From: Cymodocea nodosa | Taxonomy: Eukaryota > Streptophyta > Magnoliopsida > Alismatales > Cymodoceaceae | DNA length: 64,000 nucleotides | Assembly (NCBI GenBank): GCA_036874045.1 | Contig: CM072344.1 | Location: 11,690,501-11,754,500, forward strand | Reading direction: 5' to 3' | Shown here: positions 1-11,370 of the stretch, piece after piece | Layout of the letters: each line of letters opens with the position of its first letter | Position numbering within the stretch: the first letter of the stretch is position 1 | The notes under the pieces: model-generated | Told to the model about the DNA's origin: nothing | Databases searched by the model: none | Seen by the model: the letters and a program-made list of their open reading frames with translations, nothing else | Program-made: the position numbers and the translations under genes

Positions 1-1973
1 CCTTTAACAGGAGAAATTAAGAAAACTTTAGAATCTCTTGAACAACTAGAAACACTGTAGACATATAGTCGAAAAAAGAAGAAGACATTAGAATATTTTG
101 GACTAACTACAGGTGTACAAGGCATATTGCAGCAAAGAGAAGAATTGTTGAAAAATGGAAAACTATGTTCAATTGCACAAGCTGGATAGGATTTTGTTTC
201 AGGAATCCCAGCAGATGTGGCAAATATTGGATTATAAGCATACAGTCTAAGGTATTGTGTCACATTAGTGCATAATGTTTCTTTTAATACAATGGATAGT
301 TTTTCATATCATGCTGCAAGCCAACATTCTTTTTCTATGGAAAGAGAACATATAGGAAATTTTGATGATATATATACAGATGATATCAATTTTGATGACA
401 TAGACACTGAGTTTATGAATTTTGAAGATATTTCATTTAAAGAGGAATGTATAGATCTTCTTCCTCTTACTGTATCTTAGATAGAGACTTTTGATTTTTG
501 GTATAGTTGCTTGTACTACATTTTATACATGTGGTTATGTCTGTTACAATATATAGTATATTTGTTGATAATGTATATAATCAACAAACTACACAGTTAC
601 AAATAGAATATAACACTACCAATGTCTCAATTATAGCACTTTCAAAAATATAGAATGACTCTATTACACAAACAGATATAGAACATTCTTTCATATAGAG
701 ACAGTTGTTGTATAGACAAATTATAGAAGTAAATGTTGCTGATAGATAGAATAGTACAGGGACTGTTGACATTGATATGTTTCAAGAAGATCACACAAAG
801 GAAATTCAGCAGATTATTGATACGACAATAACAGATATTTCAAACATTTATACTAGCTTTGATAGAAATTCCACTAGTTTTGAAAGATCTGAAAATATAG
901 ATGCCACTAATAATATTGAAACAAATCCCAGATTAGAACATCATGACAGGAAAATACCTAATCCTGAATAAAATTTAGATGAAAATACATTGTTATGGTT
1001 CAGAAATAGTTCCTGTTATGAAAAATTTCAAACATATAAAACTTTTACAGTTTTATATTCAAGACCAGTTAAGTTTGAAGGGATGGCACATATACGAGAA
1101 ATGTTTGCATTTTAAGGCTTATTGACTCTACTTCCACAACAACCAAGCCATCTTGTTATACCAGAACTTGTAAGTTATTTTTACTTAAACTTAACAGTGG
1201 AAGAAGGTATTCCTGTTTCCAATATACAAGACTACGATATATATTTAACTTCAGAATTACTTTATCAAGTACTTGGTTTGAAAAATGAAGGAGTTAAATT
1301 ATCAAAAAGAAAATAGGTTTATCAGTTGGGATGGGACATTAAAAGTTTAGCCAATGATCCAACTGCCAACAATCCAATGACATTACTAAATGACTTAAAT
1401 GGTCAAGCACGTTTTATTGCAAAAATACTGCATGCTTCACTCTTTCAGAGTTTTGGTCATGGTGTAGAGGTTGGCAGATGTTGTCTTTATGCTACATATG
1501 CATTAATTAACCATATATAGGTGAACTGGTATAATATTTTTGTTTCTTATATCTTAAACTTGTAGAGTAAATTATTTTATGGTGATACACTTTTGAGAAT
1601 TGTGGCAAGTCAAACAGATATTATACCTTCGCCACAAAAAAGATTAAAATCAAGATCTTTCTCTGCAAAGGAACTACAAAAATACTAGGAAGTAGATACA
1701 CCTGTAATTCGACAGCAACAATAATAACAAGATCGGCAAAATCAGTCACATCAGCAACAACAATAGTTGACACAATTTTTAGAATAACAACAACATACAA
1801 ATATAAATACAGGTATACATATAGAGTTACATATAGACATAAATACTGAATTTTTACAGCAACCGTCACAAGTTTCACAAACTGATTTAGATCAAGCAAT
1901 AGTTGATCAGATAAATAGAGTAAGTACAGAAATTGCAAGGCAAATTTCAGATACTCTTATCAATATTTTTTGA
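1..1973 (+). pseudogene. SIRE-A accessory (env-like / plant transposon protein) ORF, copy 1, 5' end outside window
   Basis: Decayed copy of the ORF at 60908-63481; base 1 aligns with about 61494 and both copies end at the same TGA. The C-terminal part (about 1000-1620) reads as a plant transposon-type domain, with pieces such as VLGLKNEGVKLS and FGHGVEVGRCCLYATYALIN, and a Gln-rich tail follows. Near 480-570 there is a hydrophobic, aromatic-rich segment (FWYSCLYYILYMWLC) that could span a membrane. More than ten in-frame stops interrupt it. Most are TAG or TAA where the other copy has CAG or CAA (for example near 58, 187, 236, 754, 1116, 1314, 1518, 1687). The family resemblance to the putative plant transposon protein family (I believe Pfam Transposase_32) is from memory. 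Function is unknown; it is not a working gene. Confidence 0.75.
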
Positions 1974-2315
1974 AGACAAAGAGGCTTGTGATTATACAAA
2001 TTATGTATTGCATGTTTTATTTATTGTAATTTGTTATTGAAAATTACTTATGTACAACAATTGCATTTTGTAAACTGTTTACTACATTTAATGATCATAT
2101 ACTTGTTTTTGATAATTTATGTTTAAAATAGTTTTATTTAAACAATTTATTCTTATCCACAACAATTATGCATGTTTAAAAATGTCTTTTTGAACGATAT
2201 ATACTTAGCAAGTTTTTCTTCCTTACATTTTATTTACTTTTTTATAATGCCAAAAGAGGGGAGAAGATAGATTATTTGACTTATTAGGTTTTGACATCAT
2301 CAAAAAGGGGGAGAT
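1974..2315 (+). other. SIRE-A 3' untranslated region with repeated polypurine tracts
   Basis: Non-coding stretch between the accessory ORF and the 3' LTR. Two purine tracts are visible: AAAAGAGGGGAGAAG at 2252-2266 and AAAAAGGGGGAGA at 2302-2314, the second ending one base before the LTR. Repeated purine tracts upstream of the 3' LTR are known from Sireviruses. The same layout, with three tracts, is at 63723-63824. Confidence 0.75.
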
Positions 2316-3558
2316 TGTTAGGAATTTTGTTTTGATGATAAATGCTTTATTAAAGTTTATAAAATAAGTCTAAATAATATTCTCTAAGTATAATAGTTAC
2401 GTAATTAAATATTGACCAGTTATCGGAAAGTTTCATTTTAATTTTTGGATAGTTAACTTTCGGATAGTTAGATTTTCTAATAGTTAAAGTTTTTGGATAG
2501 TTAGAATTTTAGATAGTTAAACTTTTAAATAGTTAATGTTTTGATTTAGTCGAAGAGTTATGTTAAAAACTTGTATAGTTAAGTTATCTGCACATGTGTT
2601 TTTAAGTTTAAAGTTGTCACGTGTTTTTCATTTGCGTTCGGTAATGAAAATCGAAGAGTTAGATAACTGTTCGAGTTTTGATACGCATGGATAAATAATT
2701 GTTCAAGTTTTATAAAATGACTAACGAACAGATAAGTTTTCTATGTTCAGTCACGTGTTTTGTAAGTGCAAAAACTCAAAGAGTTACAAATAAGTGTTCG
2801 AGTTTTTATAGGACTTAAAGGATAAGTGTTCGACTAAAATGAAGACTTAGAAGATGTTCTACAAAAACTCCAAGAAGATAAAGCTTCAATTGATCTATGA
2901 GTGGAGATCATGGAAATTCAAAATGATAGTGGAGAAAGTGGAAATTCAAAAAGATAGTGGAAATCGTGGATGATTTGAATTTTAAATTAGTATGTGGATT
3001 ATGGATTAAGTGGATGAACATGCTGAACGTGAAGTCATAGTTCGACTACTAATAAAAAGTACGAGCTACATTACAATGCGGATCCAATCTCAAAAACCAA
3101 GTTTGAATATTCAATCTAGATCCCAAATTGAAAAGTTAAGTTTGAATATTCATATCTAGAAAAATTCTCCAACATTAGAAGAAGTTCAAAATTCCAAGCA
3201 ACTTCAAAAAAGGAACTGCAAATGTAAGAAGTTTGGAAATTTGACAATTAGAGAAGAAGATATACAAAAGCTGAGCAAAAAGAAGGAAAGGAGCTGCATG
3301 CATAAAGATCAAGTTTTATACAATTTGAAATTAGTTTTGAATAAGGACTTCATTTTCTATTTGAATTGTATATCAAACATTACTGTATCAAAATCGTCAA
3401 GAAGGGAATTGAGTTGAAAAGATGTTGTAAATTTTGTCTTTAAAGTTTATAAAGAATAGAATTTTATTTACTAATGTTTTGTGCTCTTGTTTTATCCGCT
3501 GGTAATTTTAATTACTAAAGACACAATTCACCCCCTCTTGTGATACAACAATCTTACA
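2316..3558 (+). mobile_element. Sirevirus (SIRE-A) 3' LTR
   Basis: Begins TGTTAGGAATTTTG right after the purine tract and ends CTTACA, giving TG...CA ends and a length of 1243 bp. The 3' end carries ACAATTCACCCCCTCTTGTG, the usual end of Sirevirus LTRs; related ends are at 13041-13078, 17484-17523 and 53512-53553. The start matches 63826-64000. Downstream it abuts gypsy ORF3 sequence at a point where other copies read AAAGCACAC, so the element went into a gypsy element. The 5' half lies left of the window, so the target duplication cannot be checked. Confidence 0.85.
2440..2860 (+). repeat. Array of CGGATAGTTA / TCGAAGAGTTA arms in the SIRE-A LTR
   Basis: At 2447-2535 there are at least five direct copies of a GGATAGTTA-type arm. 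At 2651-2673 there is an inverted pair, TCGAAGAGTTA - GA - TAACTGTTCGA, with one mismatch. More single arms (TCGAAGAGTTA, ACTCAAAGAGTTA) follow to about 2840. The arms belong to the window-wide CGnnnAGTTA family described in the findings. Confidence 0.7.
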
Positions 3559-3964
3559 AAAGGCACACATGGTTGCAACCATACTAGTAAAAACTATTTA
3601 TCAAAGATAAGGCCACAATATTGAACTTAGTCAATTTGTCAAGTGGGCCACATATGTAGTTGTAAACAGAATTCAGGTTAATTGGTTTGCAGTATTTATC
3701 TCCAAGTTAAGAGCAGTAAAGAAGAAATTATTTTATGGAGATCTGATTCCACTACTGATGGTGAATAGTATTAATTTCACGAAATGGGCATCCAAAAGGA
3801 TAAGATCAAGAACCATTTTAGTGAAAGAATACAGAAATTATGTTGCTGTTGAGATTGTTGTACCTTCTAGAGGCATTACAAGAGCTATAGAGAGGATAAA
3901 TCAATTAGAGCAATAATTAGAAAGACTCCTGAAGGAAGTAGATGAACTTAGGAAGAAAGATTAA
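3559..3964 (+). pseudogene. Gypsy ORF3 C-terminus (plant transposon-type domain plus leucine zipper)
   Basis: Aligns with the last part of ORF3 at 20600-21013 and 51780-52185: after the LTR the frame reads GHNIELSQFVKWATYVVVN, then the end of the domain, then a leucine-rich coiled-coil tail ending in LRKKD and TAA at 3962-3964. The 5' part is missing because the SIRE-A LTR interrupts it and lies at the window's left. In-frame TAA/TAG codons replace Gln codons (for example near 3915). This is the 3' half of the gypsy element that runs on to 9442. Confidence 0.8.
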
Positions 3965-4883
3965 AATGTATTGTTCATCTACTTGTATTAAGAATTTCTG
4001 ATTGCTTGTATTGTAAAACAATATTTATATAAATGAATGTTTGAATTTCAGATGTTTTTGCATTTTTTTTTGAGAATAAATGATAGAATTGATGAACTAT
4101 ATTGAATATTATATAACTATTTAAAGATGTGCAAGATTGTTTAAAAGATTTACAAATTCTATGAATGACATGGTAAAATGCACGATGCTTGGATAAAGTC
4201 TGAATATATCTACATACTGAAAAGTAAAATGTAAATTCCACATAATAGGAAGTGAACTGTAAGTTAAATATGCATATAATGTTCAAATTTAAATGAGTCA
4301 CATTAAAACACTGCATTAATAACATGTATTTAACTTTATTTAAGTTGACAAAATGTAGAGAAAGAAAGAAAAAATATAGAAGTTAATACGAGAAGAGTAA
4401 GTTTTAGAAATTTGCTAAGTGTTAACTCAACGAAGTAAGCTTGTTGAGTTAACCTTAACTTCACGAGGTCAATAATAAAATATAAGGTCACTCTATTGAG
4501 TTAACTATAACTTAATGGGATTAGTTTGTGGATTAAGCTGAGCGGTTATTCTTTCAGCCACGAATGAAACTTCATGGGTTTAGCAGTTATTGAAATTTGA
4601 AATTAGAAGTGAAATACGTATCCATAAAAATAGGAACCATACTGCACATTACAAGACACGTTCTTGCAACGAGATTCGTTTGCCTTATGGACGTGCATTA
4701 TAAATATAGAATAGAATGTTATTTATGAGTTACCAGCACTTTTGAAAGAAAAGAAAATTCGTTGGGAAACTAGAAGGAGAAGCAGTTGATTCCACTTCAT
4801 CCGTCAATAACTATTTATTGAGAACAAAGCATCAAACTAGTATGTAATTAATCTTCTGCTATTGTACTTTATGTTAAGAGTTT
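3965..4883 (+). promoter_or_regulatory. Spacer between ORF3 and capsid ORF, with inverted repeats and a TATA-like box
   Basis: No coding sequence is seen. It holds an inverted pair AACTCAACGAAG...TTGTTGAGTT at 4423-4450 and further CGTTGAGTTA-type arms to about 4560. TATAAATA lies at 4699-4706, 185 bp before the capsid ATG at 4884. The same box occurs at the same distance at 21813 and close to it at 52933. Promoter activity is inferred. Confidence 0.5.
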
Positions 4884-5538
4884 ATGAGCACATGAATTCA
4901 TTCTCCTAGCACTAAACGATTAGTAAGAACACTTACACAGGATTATTCAACAAAGAGGTGTACTAAAATATTTTGTGAAGTGGACCTTAGCGAAATCCTT
5001 AGGGGTGTAGCTAACCTTTCTTTAAAAGAGAATGAAGATATGGTTGCTCTAGTAGAAAAGCCATTAGGGGAAATTTTGTATCTTAAATTAGTTGATGAAC
5101 CTTCATGTATTCGATTGCCAAACTTTGAGGGAGATAGGTTTGAATTGAAATCTAATTATATTAGTCAATTGTCATACTTCCATGGATTAGAAAGAGAAGA
5201 TGCCTATTATTTCCTTAGAGATTTTAATGAAGTTTATCAAATGATGAAAATGCCAAACATGAGTATTGATGATATTAAACTTAGATATATCCCTTTTGCT
5301 TTAAAAGACACAACTAAGAGATGGTTATATACTCTATTGCCTGATTCAATTTCTACATAGACTGAATTTTGTTCTACTTTTCTAGAAAAATATTATCCAA
5401 CACATCAAATGATTAAAAAGAAAAAGGAAAGTATACTGCATTAAAACAGAATTAATAGCAAGAAGAATTATGCCTAAAAAGTTTACTTGGATTGACACAT
5501 TTATTCCATTTGTTACTACTTTTCAATCATGTTCTTAA
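4884..5538 (+). pseudogene. Gag capsid ORF with internal deletion, joined to the last codons of the F-box protein
   Basis: From ATG 4884 the frame reads into a gypsy capsid (Retrotrans_gag type): ILRGVANLSLKENEDMV, then IKLRYIPFALKDTTKRWLYT. At 5421-5430 (AAAAAGGAAA) it jumps to the C-terminus of the F-box protein, ending FIPFVTTFQSCS and TAA at 5536-5538. In the fuller copy AAAAAGGAAA occurs both in the capsid (22531-22540) and near the F-box end (25633-25642). The missing part is therefore about 1.3 kb of element sequence lost between short direct repeats. Stops inside the retained part (TGA near 4896, TAG near 5358) match TGG codons elsewhere. That this copy still holds the F-box tail shows that the fusion is a family feature. 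Confidence 0.8.
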
Positions 5539-7372
5539 ACTGTGATTCTGTACTTTTAATGTTGTGTGTACTCTGCATTTATTTTTAGAGAAAAAGAAGA
5601 AAGAAAAATTTTAGTTTTTGTTTTATTTTATAAGAAAAAGAAAAGAAAAACAAAATATCAACCCAATTTGTTGGTATCTGTTCTGGGAAACCAACTAACT
5701 TGCTTGTGAGCCACCAAAGGTATAGGAGCCTAGGTTCCACACAAGACACTAAATTAACAATTTATGTTTTGTTATTTTGTTATATATTCTACTTTTATTT
5801 GTGAATGAAAAGTTTTTCAGAATCAAAAATCGAAAGATATTGAAGGAGATACAAAAGAGCAAGGTATGTAATTGATTACTTATCTTGAATTTACATTTAA
5901 ACTCAGTTTGTGGAGTTATTCATTAACTCAACGAATTAAGTTCATTGAGTTAGGTGCTAAGTCAACGAAACAATATTCATGTCTGCTAACAATTACTGTA
6001 TTTACTATAAAATCTTTTACATTGAGGACAATGCAAAATGTAGGTATGGGAGGGGCAAGTAATTAGATTAAAAGCCAAGTAATTTTGTTAATTAGAGGAA
6101 CTAGAATGGTGCTACAAAATTTCTGTAGAAATTGAAAATTTTTTATGAATTTACTGTAACTATCTGATAATTGAGATTGTTAAATTTTTAAGAATTGTAA
6201 TTGCTTGAATGTTATATTTATAATCTTATATAAGATGCTACAAAATTTTACTATTCATACAAATCTAGATATAGTATCTTATGTTTTTGTTGAATTTTAT
6301 GAGTTTAACAGTTTCATGATTTTAAAAAGAAATCAGAATGCTTAATTGAAACTTAGTAAATTATCTGAAATCTTGAAAGAGCTGAAATGTTGATTTTTGG
6401 ATTAAATGAGATGGATATGATCAAAGATACATTTAATTTGATTGATTAAACTTGTAGAATGATTTATGTGTAAATCTTATTAAACTATAGAAAAAGTATG
6501 AGCTTATTGATATGGATTCATATTTTCAGTAAATATTAGAAGCAGGACTATATGAGATTTGTGTTTTATTACATCTGTATTAATGAAATACGTATATATA
6601 TTATGTTGAAAAGAAAAAAAGAGGAAAAAAAGAGAAAAACTTTGAGAGTTTATTGACTTGTTTGATCACGAGTCTTTTGTATTTGAGCAAATAGGTATGT
6701 AAGGATTGTTGACCTAAAAAAGGACTCTTTAAATTTGGCAACCTAAGATCCTAATCAGATTTGGGATTGTTGACTGAAAGCTCAATACATGGGTACTCTA
6801 GAAAGCTCTTGTATGATTCAAGCTTTTCAAATTAACTTTTAAAGTACAAATATGCATATACTGCTCTGAAAAGATAAAAGTGTTTTGTGAAATACAGATA
6901 TCTTTTGAATCGAGTATATTTTCTATTATTTAAGATTATTGAAGTATGAATCTAGAATGGACTTTTGAAGTTGTTTATTTGAGATACAATTCATTATTCT
7001 ACTTGTTTTAATCATAGTGAATTGGATTGTGTTTTGATTCGTATGTAGTTGAAATTTATTTTGGAAGTCATATTGGAAAATTCAGGATAATAGATGTTTG
7101 AAAAGAAGAAAAAATGATAATATAATTAACACCTATGTGATGCGAATATATTTTGTATGTAATTTACATATGTTTTAAATATATTTGTAGGTTGAAGAGG
7201 AGAAAACAAAGTTAAAATAGATTATTGAAAAATTCAGAATATCTATATAGTAATCTAATTTATGTATTCTGAAGAAGAATAAAATGAAGAATTTAGTTCT
7301 AGCACTTTAGAAAGAACCACTAGTTAGATCTTAGTTTGTTAAGGGATTAGCAAAATTTAAGTATGGGGGAAG
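5539..7372 (+). other. Gypsy 3' region with two purine tracts
   Basis: About 1.8 kb without convincing ORFs, collinear with 25751-27555. It holds a conserved block around 5656-5745, a CGAATTAAGTTC-type inverted repeat near 5925-5950, and TTGAGGACAATGCAAAATG followed by GTATGGGAGGGG at about 6022-6056. That last arrangement is often seen after integrase in plant gypsy elements. The purine tract AAGTATGGGGGAAG at 7359-7372 directly precedes the LTR. Short A/T and A/G runs lie near 5580-5650 and 6605-6640. Confidence 0.7.
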
Positions 7373-9417
7373 TGTTTAGAATGAAAAAGTGCATAATATT
7401 AACGCTTAAATGATGGTTATTTGCATAATATTTAGCTTATCATATGAGAATTAAGCCATTATGTTATAATTGCACTGTTATATGCTTTAATGAAAGAATC
7501 TACATAATTTCAGAAAATTAACGTTAATTAAATACATTTTTGAATTGTCAGTAAGTTGTAGGTTTTTAATTCTTAAGTATCCTAATTTTCTGTTATTTCA
7601 GAGAGTTATATTGCATGTACGAGACAGTTATGTTTTAAAATGCTTAAAGAATATTTTATTATTTCTTGGAGTATATGTGTTGAAACTGTAATGCATGACT
7701 TAAGTGAATGTTCGGTAAGTTATCTGCTAACTATCTAAAATGCATCTGAGCATCGAACAGTTACATTTGCAAGTATTCGAAATATCCTTTTATTCATAAA
7801 ACTTATTAAGGACACATGTCGTGATCTAAAAACTTGATTTAAGTGTGATTTTATAATATTAAGCATGATCCATTTTATTTGCATATATTTATATCATGTA
7901 TAGGTGAATAGTAACAACTCGTTGAGTTAGTGTTCTTTTTATTGAAAGATCACGTGTCAACTCGTTGAGTTACAGGTTTAAAGATATAAAAAGATCATGT
8001 GAGAACTCGTTGAGTTATTGAGTAAAAACAGTAAGTCATATATCTGAACTCGTTAAGTTAGATTTATGCACGTGTTGAATTTAAATGCTTTATTATGTTA
8101 TGTGAACTACACATGTATAACTCGTTAAGTTAGCATAATTATACACGTTAAGTTAATGGAATATATACTAAGGTAACGCATTGTGTTAGCAAGCCTATAA
8201 ATTTTTTCTTTATTGCACGTATTTTATAGTTAAATCAACAAAGTAAGTCCATTGAGTTCTTTGTAACTCCACAGACCATTTATTTTCTAATATGTCACTA
8301 TAACAGTTGCAGAAATAGGACATTTGAAGGAAAACCACGGTTACACATATCACGTAGGAATTTACTCATGGAATGAAGAAGAAATCACCATCATTGATAT
8401 GAATGAAGGAAATCCAACTGATCATCTAAGAAGAAGTAATTATTACAGAAAGAAATATAAAAGAAGAGGAGAAAGACAAAGAAAGTGTGTGTAGAGATGG
8501 AGAACCGTGCTAACTGCAGGAAGCATCAGACGTTCCTTGAAGCTCCACATCACCACCAAAATCATTAACCATCGGAGGTCTATGAGGATACTTTCTTGAT
8601 GTCGGGTCGATTCCGAGCCAAACACGGTGACTAACAACCATTAGGAAGAGTGATCATGTCACGGGAAGGGAAGCCATTTTCACCAAGCACTGACTCATAT
8701 CTCAGGAGATCGTAAAGCTTCTAGCCTTGGTTTCGGGTTGATGCCAGTATGCTGAAGAGGAGATCATCTTACAATTCTTGATTCTCGATTCTATAGGGAG
8801 AGGAGGCAAGATTGTAAGTAATTAACTTTTTAGTGGTATAATCGTGTCGCATGTAGTGACAGAAGTTTTTATTGTAAATAGAGATTTTTACATTTCACCT
8901 TTCTTTCATCTTCAAGAACATATTAAAACAAAATTACCAAAGCAACCAATTATCTCTATTTACATTTAGTATTAAAGTGTTGTATTGTTTGTTTTGTATC
9001 GTAATTAATGTTATTATTGTCAGTATTGTGAATGTTTTATGTTTGTTTGATTTAGAAAATAGAAAATAGTTTTATTGTTTACTAAACTTGATTTGTTCCA
9101 AATACTTAAAGATTTTAATGGTTATTGTTTAAAATATCTGAATGTTAGTATTGCTTAATGACAAATCTAATATTTACTAACATTAAAGAGCTTAATTGAT
9201 GTTATTTACATTCTGTGGAACCGCCCAATGGTTGGCTAAATTCCTCTATAAATAGTAGTATTTAATTGGAAAAGAACTAGCTCGTGGAGTTAACTTAAGT
9301 TCACGAGGTCAATCCATTGATTGGAATTAATCTCTAATTTGTGTAAAGGTTTGTTTGTTTACTTCTAAAAGTAATTAGTTATATAAGCATAAAAATAGAA
9401 GTTAACAAACTAATACA
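7373..9417 (+). mobile_element. Athila-type gypsy LTR (copy A)
   Basis: Starts TGTTTAGAATGAAAAAGTGC right after a purine tract and ends near AATACA; about 2045 bp. Other copies start at 27556, 33170, 40741 and 42358. It contains an array of CGTTGAGTTA-type arms at 7914-8190, one with a CACGTG box (7951-7956), and a TATA-like box CTATAAATAG at 9246-9255, which probably marks the transcription start region. A degenerate primer site follows at 9425, so this LTR has element-internal sequence on both sides. Exact 3' end uncertain by some bases. Confidence 0.85.
7914..8190 (+). repeat. Array of AACTCGTTGAGTTA units in gypsy LTR copy A
   Basis: Five or six copies of AACTCGTTGAGTTA or AACTCGTTAAGTTA, spaced about 50-65 bp, several preceded by CACGTG or near variants. 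Each unit is itself a small dyad (AACTC - GTT - GAGTT). Equivalent arrays are in LTR copies at 28000-28180, 33590-33790 and 41150-41370, and in the SIRE-B LTR. Confidence 0.75.
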
Positions 9418-9424
9418 AGTTTTC

Positions 9425-9442
9425 TAGCGCCATTGCCTAGGA
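9425..9442 (+). other. Degenerate primer binding site (tRNA-Asp type)
   Basis: TAGCGCCATTGCCTAGGA compared with TGGCGCCGTTGCCGGGGA, the complement of the tRNA-Asp 3' end, which is intact at 44585-44602. Four of the differences are G-to-A or C-to-T changes. A short leader follows (9443-9478) that is also found after LTR copy B at 29528-29560. Confidence 0.65.
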
Positions 9443-9478
9443 CTAGTTTTCTGATCTAACCTTTCACATCAATACAAT

Positions 9479-10345
9479 ATGTTCCTTGAAGATGAAGTGG
9501 AAGATGAAATATAAAATTCTTTATTGACAGTAATAACTTCCATCACTACATATAATGCAATTACACCCTTGAAAACTTAATCACTTACAATCATGCCTCC
9601 TCTCCCTATAGAATCGCAAATCGAGACTTGTAAGTTAATCTTCTCTTTAGTATATTGGCATCAACCCGAACCAAGGCTAAAAGCTTTACAATCTCCTAAG
9701 AAATGATTTGGTGCTTGGTGAAAATGGCTTCGCTTCCTACAACGCGATCACTCCTCATAGTGGTGTTAGTCACCGTGTTTGGCTTGGAATTGACTCGACA
9801 TCTGGAAAGTATCCTCACAGGCTTTCGATGGTTGGTGATTGTGGTGGTTTGGTGTTGGTATGGTGGTACTTCAAGAAACTACCGACACTTTTTACAAATA
9901 ATGCGGTTTTCCACGCATACACTCCACACTCTTCTTCGTTCTTCTCCTCTTCTTTTTATATTTCTTTCAATAGTAACTACCTCCGATGAAATGACTAGTT
10001 GGATCTTGTTCATTCAATTCTATGACAATGATTCTTCTTCATTTCAGAGTTTAAATCCTACGTGATACGTGCAATCGTGGTTTCCCTTCAAATTAAATCT
10101 TGCGTGATACATGTAATTATGGTTTTCCTTCAAATTTCCTGTTCCTACAACTGCTCACAATGGCATATTAAAAAATAATTGGTCTGTAGAGTAAGTGTAA
10201 CTCAACAAACTTACCTCGTTGACTTAACTATAAATAATAATATAATATATCATGTGTAATAAAGAAATAACTTATAAGCTTATAACACTAATATAACACG
10301 TTACCTTAGTATTTAATCAAGTAACTCAACACGTATAGTTATTGT
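9479..10345 (-). mobile_element. Inverted fragment of the gypsy LTR
   Basis: Reads as the reverse complement of the middle of the gypsy LTR. The block with TATAGGGAGAGGAGG, the long conserved block seen forward at 8400-8820, and the ACGTGTTGAGTTAC region all appear in reverse order. Similarity stops near 10345. Forward ORFs here (9703-10065 and 9708-9989) are only LTR sequence read backwards. This is probably the remains of an element inserted in opposite orientation. Confidence 0.75.
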
Positions 10346-11370
10346 TATAGTTTTGATTGATAGAAAAATAAACTCATATCTGAAAACCATGTTTTAAAAT
10401 AAATAATTGCAAGCGCACGGTGCAATTGTAATTTAATTCAGCGAGTACGAGTCGAATTCACAAGGATTTGGCTTCTACAAAATATTTCTAAGGTGCAAAA
10501 ACAATAATAATTACAAGTGATTCAAAATTTATCAAAAATTCTCTCATTGAAGTGCAAATTCCTCATTTCCATTCATAAAACACTAAATCACTATGGCACA
10601 GAATCTCAAAATTCAGCCAATTTTACACATATCCTCCTCTCAATATGTCAACGGTAAAATACAGTAAAAATACCATACTAAGTACTCATTGGATTAACTT
10701 TACAACCCCATTGATTTTGTCAAAAATTATGAAATAGGTAAGTGTCAACAATGCTGTTCCTGCAAGTACACAGATTGGCAACTAACATTCCCGAATTGCA
10801 CATAGTTGTTAAAAAAAGCATAAGATTTTCAAATCATCATGAAAGTCTAAAAAATAAGCATGCTTCGAAACTTAACTTTTTCATCTAACAATAAAAATTT
10901 ACAGAGGTTGATTTCATGTGGTAGATAATAAGGAGTCGAGTTCGGCACTGAAGCAAAAATTGGGTGGAAAATGACAGGATGCATCAGATGTGACATCAAC
11001 AAAATAAATTTGAAAACCTATAAAAATCAATTGCAAAAATTCTAAAAAACTATACAAGAGTAAAGTACACTTGAAGCTCTACAAAATAGAATAAAAAACT
11101 AAAGAAAAACATTACTGGATTATTGAGTTATGACCTAAACAAAATTGTCAAAATCATAGGATTCTAAATCGACGATAAACAATCCCAAGATAGCTTTGTT
11201 AGCATACAAACATTCACATATGTACAAGATTCAACCAAATATGAGAGTTTCTTTAACATTAACAATAAAAGTAACATTAATTCTACTAAAATATAAAGTC
11301 CTAAATGAAATCCTAAAGTTTTAACACATTAAAACATAACATTACAAATGCAAGATTAGAAATCTAACCT
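10346..11370. other. Unclassified AT-rich stretch, probably minus-strand LTR material of another gypsy family
   Basis: No coding sequence seen on either strand. At 10400-10470 the text GCAAGCGCACGGTGC ... GTACGAGTCGAATTCACAAG resembles, in reverse complement, the end of plant gypsy LTRs (GAATTCGACTCGTACTC ... CGTGCGCTTGC). The remainder to 11370 is A-rich and I recognise nothing in it. It has no second copy in this window. Confidence 0.35.

Noticed and set aside
1..1973. TAG/TAA as a reassigned Gln codon
   Set aside because: Different copies have CAG/CAA at the same place, TGA and TAG also replace Arg and Trp, and frameshifts are present. Decay explains it better.
7914..8190. Regularly spaced repeats that might suggest a CRISPR array
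   Set aside because: Units are 10-14 bp, imperfect and within a plant LTR; there are no cas genes and the host is a eukaryote.
8443..8637. Minus-strand ORFs that recur in each gypsy LTR (also near 33916-34170, 41540-41752, 43309-43560) with related peptides, and a forward version at 9703-10065
   Set aside because: They follow the LTR wherever it lies, differ in frame and length between copies, and match no family I know. The repetition is that of the LTR DNA. A reading of the well-kept LTR block as a small conserved gene is not supported.
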